Below are positions 12,001 to 20,326 of a stretch of 64,000 nucleotides of DNA, in pieces (within the stretch, counting starts at the first letter, position 1; each line of letters starts with the position of its first letter). The DNA is from Spisula solida (Eukaryota; Mollusca; Bivalvia; Venerida; Mactridae), in the NCBI GenBank assembly GCA_947247005.1, contig OX365955.1:32281822-32345821 (forward strand). The letters run 5' to 3'. A program made the position numbers and the translations under genes. Below the pieces are notes generated by a model that searched no databases, was not told where the DNA came from, and was given only the letters and a program-made list of their open reading frames with translations.

Positions 12001-13207
12001 TACCACGTGACTGAACATTTTTACTGTAACGTCCATGGTACCACGTGACTAAACATTTTTACTGTAACGTCCATGGTACCACGTGACTGAACATTTTTAC
12101 TGTAACGTCCATGGTACCACGTGACTGAACATTTTTACTGTAACATCCATGGTATCACGTGACTGAACATTTTTACTGTAACGTCCATGGTACCACGTGA
12201 CTGAACATTTTTACTGTAACGTCCATGGTACCACGTGACTGAACATTTTTACTGTAACGTCCATGGTACCATGTGACTGAACATTTTTACTGTAACGTCC
12301 ATGGTACAAAGTGACCGAACATTTTTATACTGTCACAGGGTGATAGTAAATTTTTAACAGTATTTTCTTAAAAAAAGTTCGGGGCAATAAAATAAATAGC
12401 ACACAGCTTTGTGGGTAACAGTTAAAAAATCAGCCTGAGGAAAGTACTGTTACCCTAGGCCAAAAGCTGAGACATTTTTACTGTTACCCATAAAGCTATG
12501 TGTTATTTATATAATGGCCTGTTTTAAGACAGGTGGTTGTTTTATTAAGGAGACAATGAACAACACAGTTGTTAGTTCCCTACCGGTTTTTGACCTGAGG
12601 GGACTATAGGTTTGCCCTCCGTCCGTCCGTCAGTCCGTCCGTTAAAAAATCTGGATCCTGACATAACTCAAACAGTTTCCAAGCTAGGTTTATGAAACTT
12701 GGTATGTGGATAGGGGGCAATAAGGGGATTATGCAAGTCTAAAAATATTTTGATTCTGACAAAAATTGTGGTTGCTATGGCGACAGAAATAGTGAAAATA
12801 TGCCAAATCTGGATCCTGCCATAACTCAAAGAGTTTCCAAGCTAGGTTTATGAAACCTCATATGTGGATAGGGGGCAATAAGGGGATTATGCACATTTCA
12901 AAATATTTTGATTCTGACAAAAATTGTGGTTGCTATGGCAACAGAAACATTGAAAATGGCTTCAAACCGGTAGGGGACTTCTGTGTTGCTTGCAATTCTC
13001 AATTACTTGTTACTCATGTTACTCATTTAGGTTGTATCATTTCAGGAATGGGACAATCTACCATCTAACTGTGCGCTAGACTGTGGACCAGATAAGACAT
13101 GCTATCCCGATACCTGCTGTCCTCTGCCAAAAAAGTCTTCGAAACTGGAAAATGGTCACGCAATCACGAATAATAGTCTCAGTACAGGAGACAATAACCC
13201 AGTATGA
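1..13207 (+). CDS. SLC30A1: ZnT1-type zinc exporter (SLC30A1), 3' part, seven exons, 5' end outside window
   Basis: Cation-diffusion-facilitator family; ZnT1 exports cytosolic zinc at the plasma membrane. Exons, all GT/AG and in phase: 1-59, 6827-7006, 7764-7905, 8607-8650, 9536-9615, 11360-11542, 13046-13207 (stop TGA), about 282 residues. The first exon encodes a hydrophobic segment ending FHNHG. Exon 2 gives the cytosolic His-rich loop (HSHGGGGHSHGHSHGG), then an acidic, Ser-rich stretch. Exon 3 holds the transmembrane zinc-site motif HVLGD (HxxxD) followed by GSVIVVISALV. Exon 4 continues the last membrane helix. Exons 5-6 form the cytosolic C-terminal domain with VHEFHVWQLTG and GIHSTTIQPEF, closely matching the ZnT1 pattern. 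The tail is Cys-rich (NCALDCGPDKTCYPDTCC), as in ZnT1 and unlike most other ZnTs. The vertebrate luminal Cys loop between the last two helices is much shorter here. ZnT10 is the main alternative; the tail favours ZnT1. The promoter is outside the window. Confidence 0.93.
505..772. repeat. Interspersed repeat with short terminal inverted repeats (intron 1 of SLC30A1)
   Basis: A stretch bounded by ATGCCCCCCTATCG on the left and AGGGGGCATAAG on the right. It has a CCGTCCGTCCGT run after the left end and TTGACCTTCACCTTGACC near the right end. The same architecture (CCCC/GGGG ends, CCGTCC run, 'tgaccttcacc' interior) recurs at 11704, 12574, 13712 and 22410, so this is a related or composite repeat family. 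Confidence 0.6.
1018..1183. repeat. 42-bp tandem repeat, about four copies
   Basis: Units beginning GGATGCCTTTA recur every 42 bp with one or two substitutions per copy, in intron 1 of SLC30A1. Because 42 is a multiple of three, several frames on both strands stay open. There is no splice or family support for coding. Confidence 0.9.
1727..1947 (+). mobile_element. tRNA-derived SINE, family 2
   Basis: A tRNA-like head with an A-box-like stretch (TAGTCCAGTGGTTAG) and a B-box-like GGTTCGATTTC is followed by a non-tRNA body containing GAGAAGTTGCTGGTTCC and TAGTACTGGTTAGGA. The same body recurs at 10089-10330, so this is an interspersed family and not a tRNA gene. The 3' end is not sharply defined. 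Confidence 0.75.
2135..3242. repeat. 34-bp minisatellite, about 31 copies, intron 1 of SLC30A1
   Basis: A 34-bp unit built from CCCTCTCTACAGCCTCTACT and GAGGTTCCTAGCA is repeated head to tail. Copies on the right half are nearly identical; the left copies carry more substitutions (GACGTT, GATGTT and TACCTAGG variants). This gradient suggests ongoing homogenisation of one side of the array. No coding sense is apparent. Confidence 0.95.
3826..3975 (-). mobile_element. 3' tail of a retroelement on the minus strand
   Basis: On the minus strand the segment reads through GAGAGGGTCCCGAATTTGG to AAAATAAACTATATTCTATT and a run of TTCTA repeats. An AATAAA-like signal followed by a simple-repeat tail is typical of non-LTR retroelement or SINE 3' ends. 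No coding remains, and the exact family is unknown. Confidence 0.45.
4545..4735. repeat. Three imperfect tandem copies of a ~65-bp unit
   Basis: ATTGCTAGTGG followed by TATAAAC and a CATACCCGGGGTGT block is repeated three times with small indels, directly left of the foldback element at 4769. Confidence 0.75.
4769..5284. mobile_element. Foldback MITE, TA target duplication
   Basis: The two halves are inverted copies. The left arm starts CAGTGTAGCAATACCACGTG and the right arm ends ACGTGGTATTGCTACACTG, each flanked outside by TA. Almost the full length pairs: an inner arm around 4880-5005 matches 5040-5165, including ATCGATTTCTATGAAAT and its complement. The terminal motif also occurs a second time inside each arm (4811 and 5208). 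The TA duplication points to the Tc1/mariner superfamily, but no transposase is present. Confidence 0.8.
5316..5549 (+). mobile_element. tRNA-derived SINE, family 1, 5'-truncated
   Basis: It contains a B-box-like GGTTCGACCCC, then ATCATACCAAAGACGAAAT, a body with CTCATACCCTCGTGGCGATG, and the tail AATAAATTAGTATAAACTA. The same body and tail occur on the minus strand at 8001-8470 and 10354-10618. It abuts the right end of the foldback element. Confidence 0.8.
6340..6770. repeat. AT-rich interspersed repeat with AGGCCCC / TTCACAATT motifs
   Basis: Several TTCACAATT blocks alternate with AGGCCCCTT in the left part, and the right end reads GGGCTTGGGCCTCTTCACAA then AAAAAAAGCCCTGA. The ends are roughly complementary (AGGCC and AAAAGCCC against GGGCCT). 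It ends about 55 bp before exon 2 of SLC30A1. The family is not recognised. Confidence 0.4.
8001..8470 (-). mobile_element. tRNA-derived SINE, family 1, interrupted by a hAT MITE
   Basis: Read on the minus strand, the body matches the copies at 5316 and 10354 and ends in the tail TAGTATAAACTA. The tail is split: TAGTTTATAC lies at 8001-8010 and continues after the inserted element at 8260. The SINE therefore predates the hAT insertion. Confidence 0.75.
8011..8259. mobile_element. hAT-type MITE, 249 bp, 8-bp target duplication
   Basis: The ends are TAGAGATGGGAACGAAT and ATTCGGTCCCATCTCTA, and the interior is rich in GAATATTCGAA palindromes. GTTTATAC is duplicated exactly at 8003-8010 and 8260-8267. 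An 8-bp duplication with these termini is diagnostic of the hAT superfamily. There is no coding capacity. Confidence 0.88.
9085..9116 (+). ncRNA. Hammerhead-ribozyme-like core (candidate)
   Basis: CTGATGA is followed by a perfect 6-bp stem (GGCTTT, loop GTG, AAAGCC) and then GAAAC. This is the order of the hammerhead catalytic core: CUGAUGA, stem II, GAAA. An extra A precedes stem II, and I could not find convincing stems I and III around it. Motifs of this form are common at the ends of invertebrate retroelements, including Penelope-like elements. It lies in intron 4 of SLC30A1, in the sense direction. Confidence 0.3.
9215..9360 (-). mobile_element. tRNA-derived SINE, third family (minus strand)
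   Basis: The minus strand carries GGTAACACTCTCGCTTACTG, GAGAGGTCCCAGGTTCGAAT and a body with CATTTGGTCATTTCTGAAAC. The GGTTCGAAT B box and the anticodon-arm-like stem (CTCTCG/CGAGAG) show tRNA ancestry. No sister copy is in the window. Confidence 0.55.
10089..10330 (+). mobile_element. tRNA-derived SINE, family 2, diverged
   Basis: The body AGAAGTTGCTGGTTCC, then GGAAGG, TAGTACTGGTTAGGATA and CCAGGAAAAC, matches the copy at 1727-1947. The tRNA-like head is degraded (GGTTTGATTCC as B box). It lies in intron 5 of SLC30A1. Confidence 0.7.
10354..10618 (-). mobile_element. tRNA-derived SINE, family 1, full-length copy
   Basis: On the minus strand it begins with an A-box-like TAGCCTAGTGGTTGAG, has B box GGTTCGATCCC, then the shared body (CATACCAAAGACGAAAT, CTCATACCCTCGTGGCGATG) and the tail AATAAATTAGTATAAACTA. 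This is the most complete family 1 copy and defines the family at about 265 bp. Confidence 0.85.
11704..11895. repeat. Interspersed repeat, TCCCCTCCCCATCTTTGATG type
   Basis: It shares CCCCTCCCCATCTTT, AACTCAAGAAC, GGATCTTCAAACT and GAGGTCAGTATGTCAAAGGTC with 13712-13972. It starts 160 bp after exon 6 of SLC30A1 and is truncated relative to the second copy. A fragment with the same CCCC/GGGGGGCATAT ends is at 8670-8746. Confidence 0.7.
11985..12333. repeat. 38-bp tandem array, about nine copies, each with a CACGTG site
   Basis: The unit carries CTGTAACGTCCATGGTACCA joined to CGTGACTGAACATTTTTA and recurs every 38 bp in intron 6 of SLC30A1. Most copies keep the palindromes CCATGG, GGTACC and CACGTG; edge copies have lost CACGTG (for example ACAAAGTGACC). 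CACGTGAC is an E-box-type bHLH site, so the array is a dense potential binding cluster, but function is unproven. Confidence 0.92.
12384..12518. repeat. Imperfect inverted repeat (small foldback element)
   Basis: AATAAATAGCACACAGCTTT followed by GGGTAACAG pairs with CTGTTACCCATAAAGCTATG followed by TGTTATTTAT. The arms are about 35 bp with a roughly 65-bp spacer. It follows the 38-bp array directly, and the arms share CTGTTAC/GTAACAG with the array unit. Confidence 0.65.
12574..12985. mobile_element. MITE-like repeat with CCCTACCGGTTTTTGA ends, duplicated interior
   Basis: The ends are AGTTCCCTACCGGTTTTTGA and TTCAAACCGGTAGGGGACTT, inverted to each other. A ~157-bp internal module (from CTGGATCCTG to GCTATGGCGACAG) is present twice here and once in the sister copy at 22410-22653. 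It lies in intron 6 of SLC30A1, ending 60 bp before the last exon. Confidence 0.8.
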
Positions 13208-14546
13208 GATTTGCGTGCAAACTATTGGAAGTTTTATGTAGCAATATACACTACAGCATTGCTTAGGTCCACTGTACCAAGGGAACAAACTGTAAAACAA
13301 GGGTGTATGGTAACATAACATGCACCAGAGGTTCAAACTGATGAGCTTTCTGAACAAACTATTGCTACAAATTTTGTCACAATGATTATTTGTTTACGTA
13401 TAATAAGTCATTCTGTGTCCAAAAAAGCTCATTTACGTTTTAGGTTTAAGAAGGTTTGTTTTGTTATTATTATGAAAAGCGTACATACACAGTGTGTACA
13501 TAAATAGCGTGTACATAAAACAGCGTGTACTGTTGGTTTTTTTGTATAATTTTTAACTTTGTTTGTTCTTGTTTTCACACATACATTGTACATGTATGTT
13601 TGTGCATTCTGTGTTGGATTATAGGTGAGCTATCATTGCGATATGTTTTAAAAAATGGCACTCTTTATCATTATTTTATGCTGCCTAGCTTATTTATTAC
13701 CTCAATCTTGATGTCCCCTCCCCATCTTTAATGAGGGGATATATTGCTTTGCACATGTCTTTCTGTTGTATAAAATGGTTTCCGTTCAACAACTCAAGAA
13801 CGCTTTGACCTAGGATCTTCAAACTTTACATGGAGGTTGGTCAGCAACAGTAGATGACCTCTATTGATTTTGAGGTCAGTAGGTTAAAGGTCAAAGTCAC
13901 TGCGACCTTCACCATTTCTGACTATTGGGCTGCCATGGGGGCATACATGTTTTACAAACATCTCTTGTTTAATTGGAAGTACAGGTTATTTCCCCCTGGA
14001 CACAAAAATTAGTTTGTAAACCAGTCTCAGAACACAGCCTAGCCATTGGTCAATTTCAGTTTCAGACTGGGATCCAACCAATCAACAGACTGATCCTCTG
14101 TGGCTTGAATTTACAACTTAAAATTCTGTGATTAATTATGTATTTGATTGATGAATGGATTGATCATTGACTGATTGATCTATAGAAAATCATCTATTTA
14201 TTTGCATAGTTATATTTTCCACGAGTTAGAGGGATAAAGTACTGTTGCTATTTTCCCTCATGTTTGCTTGTTTTAGCTCAGGGTCCTAGGTGCTTTGTTT
14301 CTCTTAAGAGATGCATAATATCTGTTGTAAATGTTTGTTAAGTGTAATATATTACCTTATCACATGTGGGAAATCTCCAAATATATTTGGAAAATCACAA
14401 AAGAAATGGGGAAATCCTAAAACATATATGGGAAATCACAAAATGTCAGTGAGAATACCCAAAATGCAAATCAAGAGTTTTCAGACTTCAACAGGATTTT
14501 TGATTCCACTGCTCAAGATCTAACTTAATAAACTATGTGTATAAAA
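13208..14546 (+). other. Probable SLC30A1 3' UTR and flank
   Basis: There is no coding signal after the TGA at 13205-13207. The segment contains the 13712-13972 repeat, a GGGAAATCNCAAAA-type degenerate short tandem region near 14367-14470, and a consensus AATAAA at 14527-14532. The 3' end is inferred; no transcript evidence is available. Confidence 0.35.
13712..13972. repeat. Interspersed repeat, TCCCCTCCCCATCTTTAATG type
   Basis: This is the longer sister of 11704-11895: same left end and the same AAGGTCAAAGTCACTGCGACCTTCACC interior (quoted in parts: AAGGTCAAAGTCACTG, CGACCTTCACC). It finishes at GGGGGCATACATG. The family carries paired AGGTCA/TGACCT half-sites. Confidence 0.7.
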
Positions 14547-14977
14547 TTGTGTTAAAATATTTTACTGTGTGACATGATTGTTTTATTGTACCTGTATCCA
14601 TCATCCATGTTTGTTTATTCATGTATTGATTATCCAATATCCCCTTGTTGGCATCCGTGGCCCTCCAGAGATATTTTGCCAAATTGATGCCAAAAATTGA
14701 CCATTGATTTATATTGAGCAGTACTTCAAATTGTCAGTATCATTATTAGGGGTGGAACACATCTGGTTATCTATTTGATTGACCCCTATTCAAGTTTTTA
14801 ACAAAACACAATTACAAAGTTTCATATCTGTTTATAGGAAGTAAAATATTAGTAATGTAAGTGAATAATAGAAGAGAAGAACCTTATGCTATATAATAAT
14901 TTCCAAATAATCTGATTTATCTGTAAATAAACAAAAACGTCCCTCAAAAAATTATGGCAACACAACAATGCTAATGG

Positions 14978-15247
14978 CAGGGGTGTCAATATTCCTGATT
15001 TATCCAGAATTCCGGATTTATCATTCCTGAAAGAGCAATTGCTTCTGACCAAAATAAAAGTTATTTGATGAAAATATCTCAAGAAATGGAAAAGTTATGG
15101 TAAATTTAATCTGCTCTGAAGGCTGTTTTTTTTAATACTAACTGAATTAATTATGGAAACAATGTCATTGAAGGCCTCTTGGTTGGCAAAAATGGTTGAC
15201 TGAATATGATTTTCCTGATTTTTAATTTGGTCCTGTTGACACCCCTG
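14978..15247. mobile_element. Non-autonomous DNA element, CAGGGGTGTCAA ends, 6-bp target duplication
   Basis: The ends are CAGGGGTGTCAAT and GTTGACACCCCTG. TAATGG is duplicated exactly at 14972-14977 and 15248-15253. The interior matches the copy at 16581-17283 after removal of the element nested there. The 270-bp body holds AGAGCAATTGCTTCTGACCA and no coding. Confidence 0.85.
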
Positions 15248-15574
15248 TAATGGTGTCATATACACCATTTCTAGCATAAAGTGTACTTTCTAAATTACAT
15301 TTTGTTTGTTATGGGTCATGCTTTTGCAATCGTGAAATATGAACGTTCAAGTGTATTATCATCTGCCCCTCCCCTAATAACCATACTGATACAAGCTTGT
15401 AATAATATTTTTTAGTCACTGTTTAGATTTTTATATGTGAACATACAAGCGGGTTATTATATTCCTTTCAAATTTTATTATTTTTGTGTGTACATGCAAT
15501 TTTATTACGATTATTTCTGTACTTACAAATGTACTATATATAAATCAGAAACTGTGTACCAACTGTTGGGTGGC

Positions 15575-15735
15575 GCCAAGCGAAGGTATAGGAGAGATCA
15601 TGTTTGTATACAAAGGGATTAGTACCACCAGCTAGCTATTGGTGAATGGCAGGTTTTTATTGTTCATTCATCCAATAGATTGCTGGTGGGCATTTTGCAT
15701 ATGAATACGGTGATCTCTCCTATTGGGCCTATATA
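15575..15735. repeat. Imperfect palindrome (hairpin) around 15650
   Basis: TATAGGAGAGATCA pairs with TGATCTCTCCTATT, and CACCAGCTAGCTATTGGTGA pairs imperfectly with TCCAATAGATTGCTGGTG. It may be a small foldback element; no target duplication was identified. Confidence 0.5.
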
Positions 15736-16194
15736 TAAAATGGTCTGCTGAATTTCGTAATATTTTGTATTGTAATTACTTGAAATTTAATTACAGCATT
15801 CATCTCGATAATGAGTTTATAAACGAGATAATTTCCATGGTAACATCTTGTTAAAGTTACCTTACACTTATGTGCTTTAAATTCTTTCTTATTATGAACT
15901 GATACTGTAGATTTTATAATCTGATAATACACTGGCTACCTGACTTAAATGATTTTTATTTACATATATATACATAGAATATATATAAATGTATATAAAA
16001 TAAATGACAATAATACTACAAAGCATTATTCTACAAAACATTAGCATCACAGTACAATGTATATTGTCATCTTTTTTTGTTACAATTGCTACAAAATGTC
16101 TTGTCAATGTGTATTTACAAAGCAGGTCTGATAATGTTGAATGCTGGTTCTGAGATCAGGTTTTTGATTATTAAATATAGACCTCGATCTGGTA

Positions 16195-16394
16195 CTGTAA
16201 ATCATTATTTTTCATGGTGGTTGAGTTTTCGTTGATTTTGTGGTTTTGTTCAACCATTAAAATTTATGCCCCATGAATAATTGACCTCCAAAACACAGAA
16301 CAAGTGTTTCCCCAAACATGTGTTCTAATCCATGAATTATAAACCCCATGAAAACCAACAAATTTTATGCCCACAAAAATCAATGAATTTTCAG
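16195..16394. mobile_element. 200-bp MITE with CTGTAAATCATT ends, TA target duplication
   Basis: The ends are CTGTAAATCATT and AATGAATTTTCAG, both flanked by TA. The two halves are near-inverted: CATGAATAATTGACC to the left, and CCATGAATTATAAACCCC and TTATGCCCACAAAAATCA to the right. A related but degraded end (TACTGTAAAGCATTTATTTT) occurs at 17591. Confidence 0.7.
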
Positions 16395-16580
16395 TATCAT
16401 GGTTTAAAATATCAGAACCTGTTGCTTGGATACACACATCGCGAAAATACTCAAATTGAGGGATGCGATTAATGAAGATGATGATGATTGTTGGTGCTCT
16501 GTAATTGTATTAAGAAATGTCCACATCCAATGTTTTACTGGCCTGTTTTAAGTTGAGAATATCATACGTTTTACTGGCCT

Positions 16581-17283
16581 CGTGGGTGTCAATTTTCCGA
16601 ATTTATCCGGAATTTGGTATTTATCATTCTTGAAAGAGCAATTGCTTCTGACCAAAATAAAAGTTATTTGATGAAAATATCTCAAGAAATGGCAAAGTTA
16701 TGGTTGATTTAATCTGCTCAGAAGGATTTTCTTTCATTCAAACTGAGTTAATTATTGAAACAATGTCATTGAAGGCCTCTAGTTTTGCAAAAATGGTCGG
16801 CCGCTTTTGACAGGGTTCCCACGGTCAGGGAAAAACATATTTTTTTCATGGTCAGGGAAAAGTCAGGGAATTATGAAATTAGTCAGGGAAATTTGGAAAT
16901 TGAGAAAAAGTCAGGTAATTTTTCATTGAAGCTGTCGCTAAGTGTCATTTCCTATGAAGAAAATACAACTGAAAAAAATTCTCCCTCGCTATGCTCGCTC
17001 AGAGTATTTCTAAGTTGTATTAAATTAATGTTAATCAACATACTGCCAACCTAAACTCTTTTGTCCCATATAGAGCAAATGTAGCCTCCTTTTCTCTATT
17101 TTCTTGCCATATTTCGCTCTAACAAAAAGATGCCGATGTCGCCCGATCGCTCTAAAAAGTCAGGGAAAACTGCTCAGTGGTCAGGGAAAAGTCAGGGAAA
17201 AGTCAGGGAAATTTGTCTTAGAAAATTTGTGGGAACCCTGTTTGATTCTCCTGATTTTTAATTTGGCCCTGTTGACACCCCTG
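16581..17283. mobile_element. Second CAGGGGTGTCAA-type element, split by a nested insertion
   Basis: The left end CGTGGGTGTCAAT (diverged from CAGGGG) and the right end GTTGACACCCCTG enclose a body like 14978-15247. TGGCCT is duplicated at 16575-16580 and 17284-17289, again 6 bp. The host site lies in a local duplication (GGCCTGTTTTAAGTTGAGAA at 16540 and after the element). Confidence 0.85.
16811..17240. mobile_element. Nested DNA element with CAGGGTTCCCAC ends
   Basis: CAGGGTTCCCACGGTCAGGG and GTGGGAACCCTG are inverted ends. TTTGA is repeated at 16806-16810 and 17241-17245. GTCAGGGAAAA-type motifs are repeated near both ends, as subterminal repeats. The insertion interrupts the older element at 16581-17283; the uninterrupted copy at 14978 shows the empty site. 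Confidence 0.82.
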
Positions 17284-17289
17284 TGGCCT

Positions 17290-18621
17290 GTTTTATGTTG
17301 AGAATATCACATACCGTAACCAGACTGTGCTCTTCTCTTGTTTGATTTACGATATCTAAGGTAAGTACTGCTAGGCTCAGGGACTTTAAAAATGCTCATT
17401 CCATTATATTGGTTTAATTACATGTTAGTATTCAGTAAAAATTTATTTAGAATTCAAGCAATTAAACATTACCGTTAGTCATTATTGAGATTACTGTCGT
17501 ACAAATTGGTAAAGAAATAACGATTTTCATAATGATTTCAATCAAGCTTAGTCCAGTAAGGCACATTAACATTTGGGTTGCGTACAATGCTACTGTAAAG
17601 CATTTATTTTCGCGAGGCTAAATTTTTGCGAATTTCTAATTTGGAAGTAGTTTGTGAGGGTTAATGTTTGCGAATTCCAAATTTCAGGAAAAATTTAATT
17701 CTACTTTCTCGGCAATATCCCTGGTGCATTATTTAGTTGTCAAGGCATGATAATCACTCCGATAGTTACGACTACTGCTTGAACACTTTAACAGTCATCC
17801 ACCCAAGCATATACGTCTAAACAATGACATTATCATAGTGCAATGTTTTCGCAACATTTCCCCCTTCAGGATAAGGTCTGCAATTTTATTAGGTGGTTGT
17901 GCATGTGCAAGAATCTGATGCACACAATGACGACAAACTCAGTAGTAGCCAAGCCTGTTCATTATAAAAGTTTAATATACTTGTTACATATTATCTGTGA
18001 CTGGTAACATACTGGAGTTTTCCACTTAACATGTCAAACCAGTTTAAGAATAATATCATTTAGTGAAAAAGTACACTTGGCTTAAGTTTTCAACAAAGTA
18101 GCATAAATGTTTTAGCGAAAGAAACATGTTACACATATCTAAAATAATAGCCCCGTAACATTTGTGCATTTTTAGGTCCGCTAGTGTAGAAGTCAGATTA
18201 GAAATGTCATCATCCTTATTTTAATCAATCTTTACAAATATTTATAATTAATGATAATGGTCTGTTGATATCTGTATATAATATTTTTTATGAATTTTGT
18301 ATGTGCTTGTTTGTCACGTCTCATAGAAATATACAACTGAACTTACAAAATAAAGTCTAAGATAACATATGTTTTATTATTACAATTAGGCCATTATATA
18401 CCAAATGCTGAATTACTGATTTAGAGTACCGTATACTTAGGAAATTCAATTAACAATTGTTGTGGTCAGTATCATTTAATTAAAGAATGTGCTTCCTTGT
18501 TAATATGTGAGTTGATCAGGAAGTTCGTATTTTGTAAATCGTGTGTTATTAATCATAAGGAATAATAAAGAATACCATCACAATCGTCTATACATTATCA
18601 TACTCCCTTTAAAAAATGATA
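17290..18621. other. No gene seen; unclassified AT-rich DNA
   Basis: Only short, unsupported open frames are present. The one recognisable piece is a degraded TACTGTAAA-CATTTATTTTCGCG end at 17591-17700. Confidence 0.5.
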
Positions 18622-19799
18622 ACAAGAGGGCCCACCCCTATGGTGACACTACACATTTTCTGAATAAAATTTAAGGAAATTCAGCCTCTAATGCAAGTTT
18701 TTGTATGATTTGACCATGTGACCTAGCTTTTGACCCCAGATGACTTAATCAATATCAAACTTAACCTAGATTGTGTTGAGATGATCATTAGGACCAAATT
18801 TCATAAAGATTAAGTCGAAATTGTGGCCTCTGGTGACTACCAAGGTTTTTCTATGAGGTCACAAAATCGAACTTGGCCTAGAGTATGTTGACAGGATCAT
18901 TGTGACAAAGTTTCATAAAGATTAAGTTGAAATTGTAACCTCTGGTGACTACACAAGGTTTTTCTATGATTTGACCTTTAAACAAAATATTTTGGAAAAA
19001 GTATTTTTCTCCATATAACTGTACAAATACCTGCTATAAAGACTAAACCATACCTAAACACTTAAACAAATAAAAATAAAAAGTATGGTTCCAGTGGGGT
19101 TTGAACCCACGACCCTCAGGAAAATGTCAATTGACATTGTGACCTTGTTTTTGACCCCAGATGACCCAAAATCGGACTTGGCCTAGAGTATGTTGACAGG
19201 ATCATTGTGACAAAGTTTCATAAAGATTAAGTTGAAATTGTAACCTCTGGTGACTACACAAGGTTTTTCTATGATTTGACCTATAATTTAAACAAAATAT
19301 TTTGGAAAAAGTATTTTTCTCCATAAAACTGTACAAATACATGCTATAAAGACTAAACAATACCTAAACACTTAATAAAAAAATAAAAATTATGGTTCCA
19401 GTGGGGGTTGAACCCACGGCTCTCAGGAAAATGTCAATTGAAATTGTGATTTTTATAATTGACATTGTGACCTTGTTTTTATCCCAGATGACCCAAAATC
19501 GAAATTGACCTAGATTTTGTTGACATGATCATTGTGACAAAGTTTCTTAAAGATTTATAAAAAATTATGACCTCCAGTGACTACACAAGGTTTTTCTATA
19601 ATTTGACCTAGTGACCTAGTTTTTGACCTCAGATGACCCAATATCGAACTTGACCTAGATTTTGTTGAGATGATCATTGTGACCAAGTTTCATAAAGATT
19701 AGGCCAAAATTGTGACCTCTAGAGAGGACACAACCCAATTGTTGACGGACGAAGTGTGATCACAAAAGCTCACTCTGTCACGTTGTGACAGGTGAGCTA
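18622..19799. mobile_element. 145-bp-unit palindromic repeat element, copy A
   Basis: It starts CAAGAGGGCCCACCCCTATG and ends GCTCACTCTGTCACGTTGTG then ACAGGTGAGCTA. Inside are degenerate head-to-tail copies of a ~145-bp unit containing TGACCTAGTTTTTGACCC and CCAAGTTTCATAAAGATTA. Twice (19095 and 19395) the series is broken by a GGTTTGAACCCACG/GGTTGAACCCACG segment resembling the T arm of a tRNA on the minus strand. Confidence 0.8.
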
Positions 19800-20326
19800 A
19801 AAGCACATTAAACAGCAAATTGAATCGTCTGTGCAATTTGTAGGTAAATGCCGGACTATACACTTATAAATGTTCGCACATTTTCAATATTTCGTTGGTT
19901 TCAATGAGTGTTTATCATATTCCCACGCACTATTCTGATAATGCGCCTCTATTTAAAGTCACCCGTTGACATCATGACGCCGTTTCCGTTTCATTGACTG
20001 TTCAGATAAACACAGTGAGAATTTAATAGCGGATGTAGTAAACAACATTATATTCTATGGAAATGACCCCATGAAGTTGGCGTATGATGTGATATATTTG
20101 TGTGAATTTTAGCCATATAGAAGATTTTCAAAATGGCATTGTTTTAGGACAACGAATGACGAAAAATATAGCAATTTTGGTGTGCGGCAACCAGGTGTTG
20201 CAGTGTTGCCAAGGATACCGTTAATTGTAGCATAAGTTTGCTGATTTTTTTCCGTTCTATATTTCAACTGCAATTAAGTCGATAGTCTCGATAGTGAAGT
20301 TTCACCAATATTCAATAAAAAATAAC

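Noticed and set aside
11985..12333. CRISPR-like array
   Set aside because: The units abut without unique spacers and the DNA is clearly from an animal genome. The same applies to the 34-, 39-, 42- and 145-bp arrays.
16785..17301. Lys/Gly-rich open frames near 17 kb
   Set aside because: They fall inside the nested CAGGGTTCCCAC element and come from its repeated GTCAGGGAAAA motifs.
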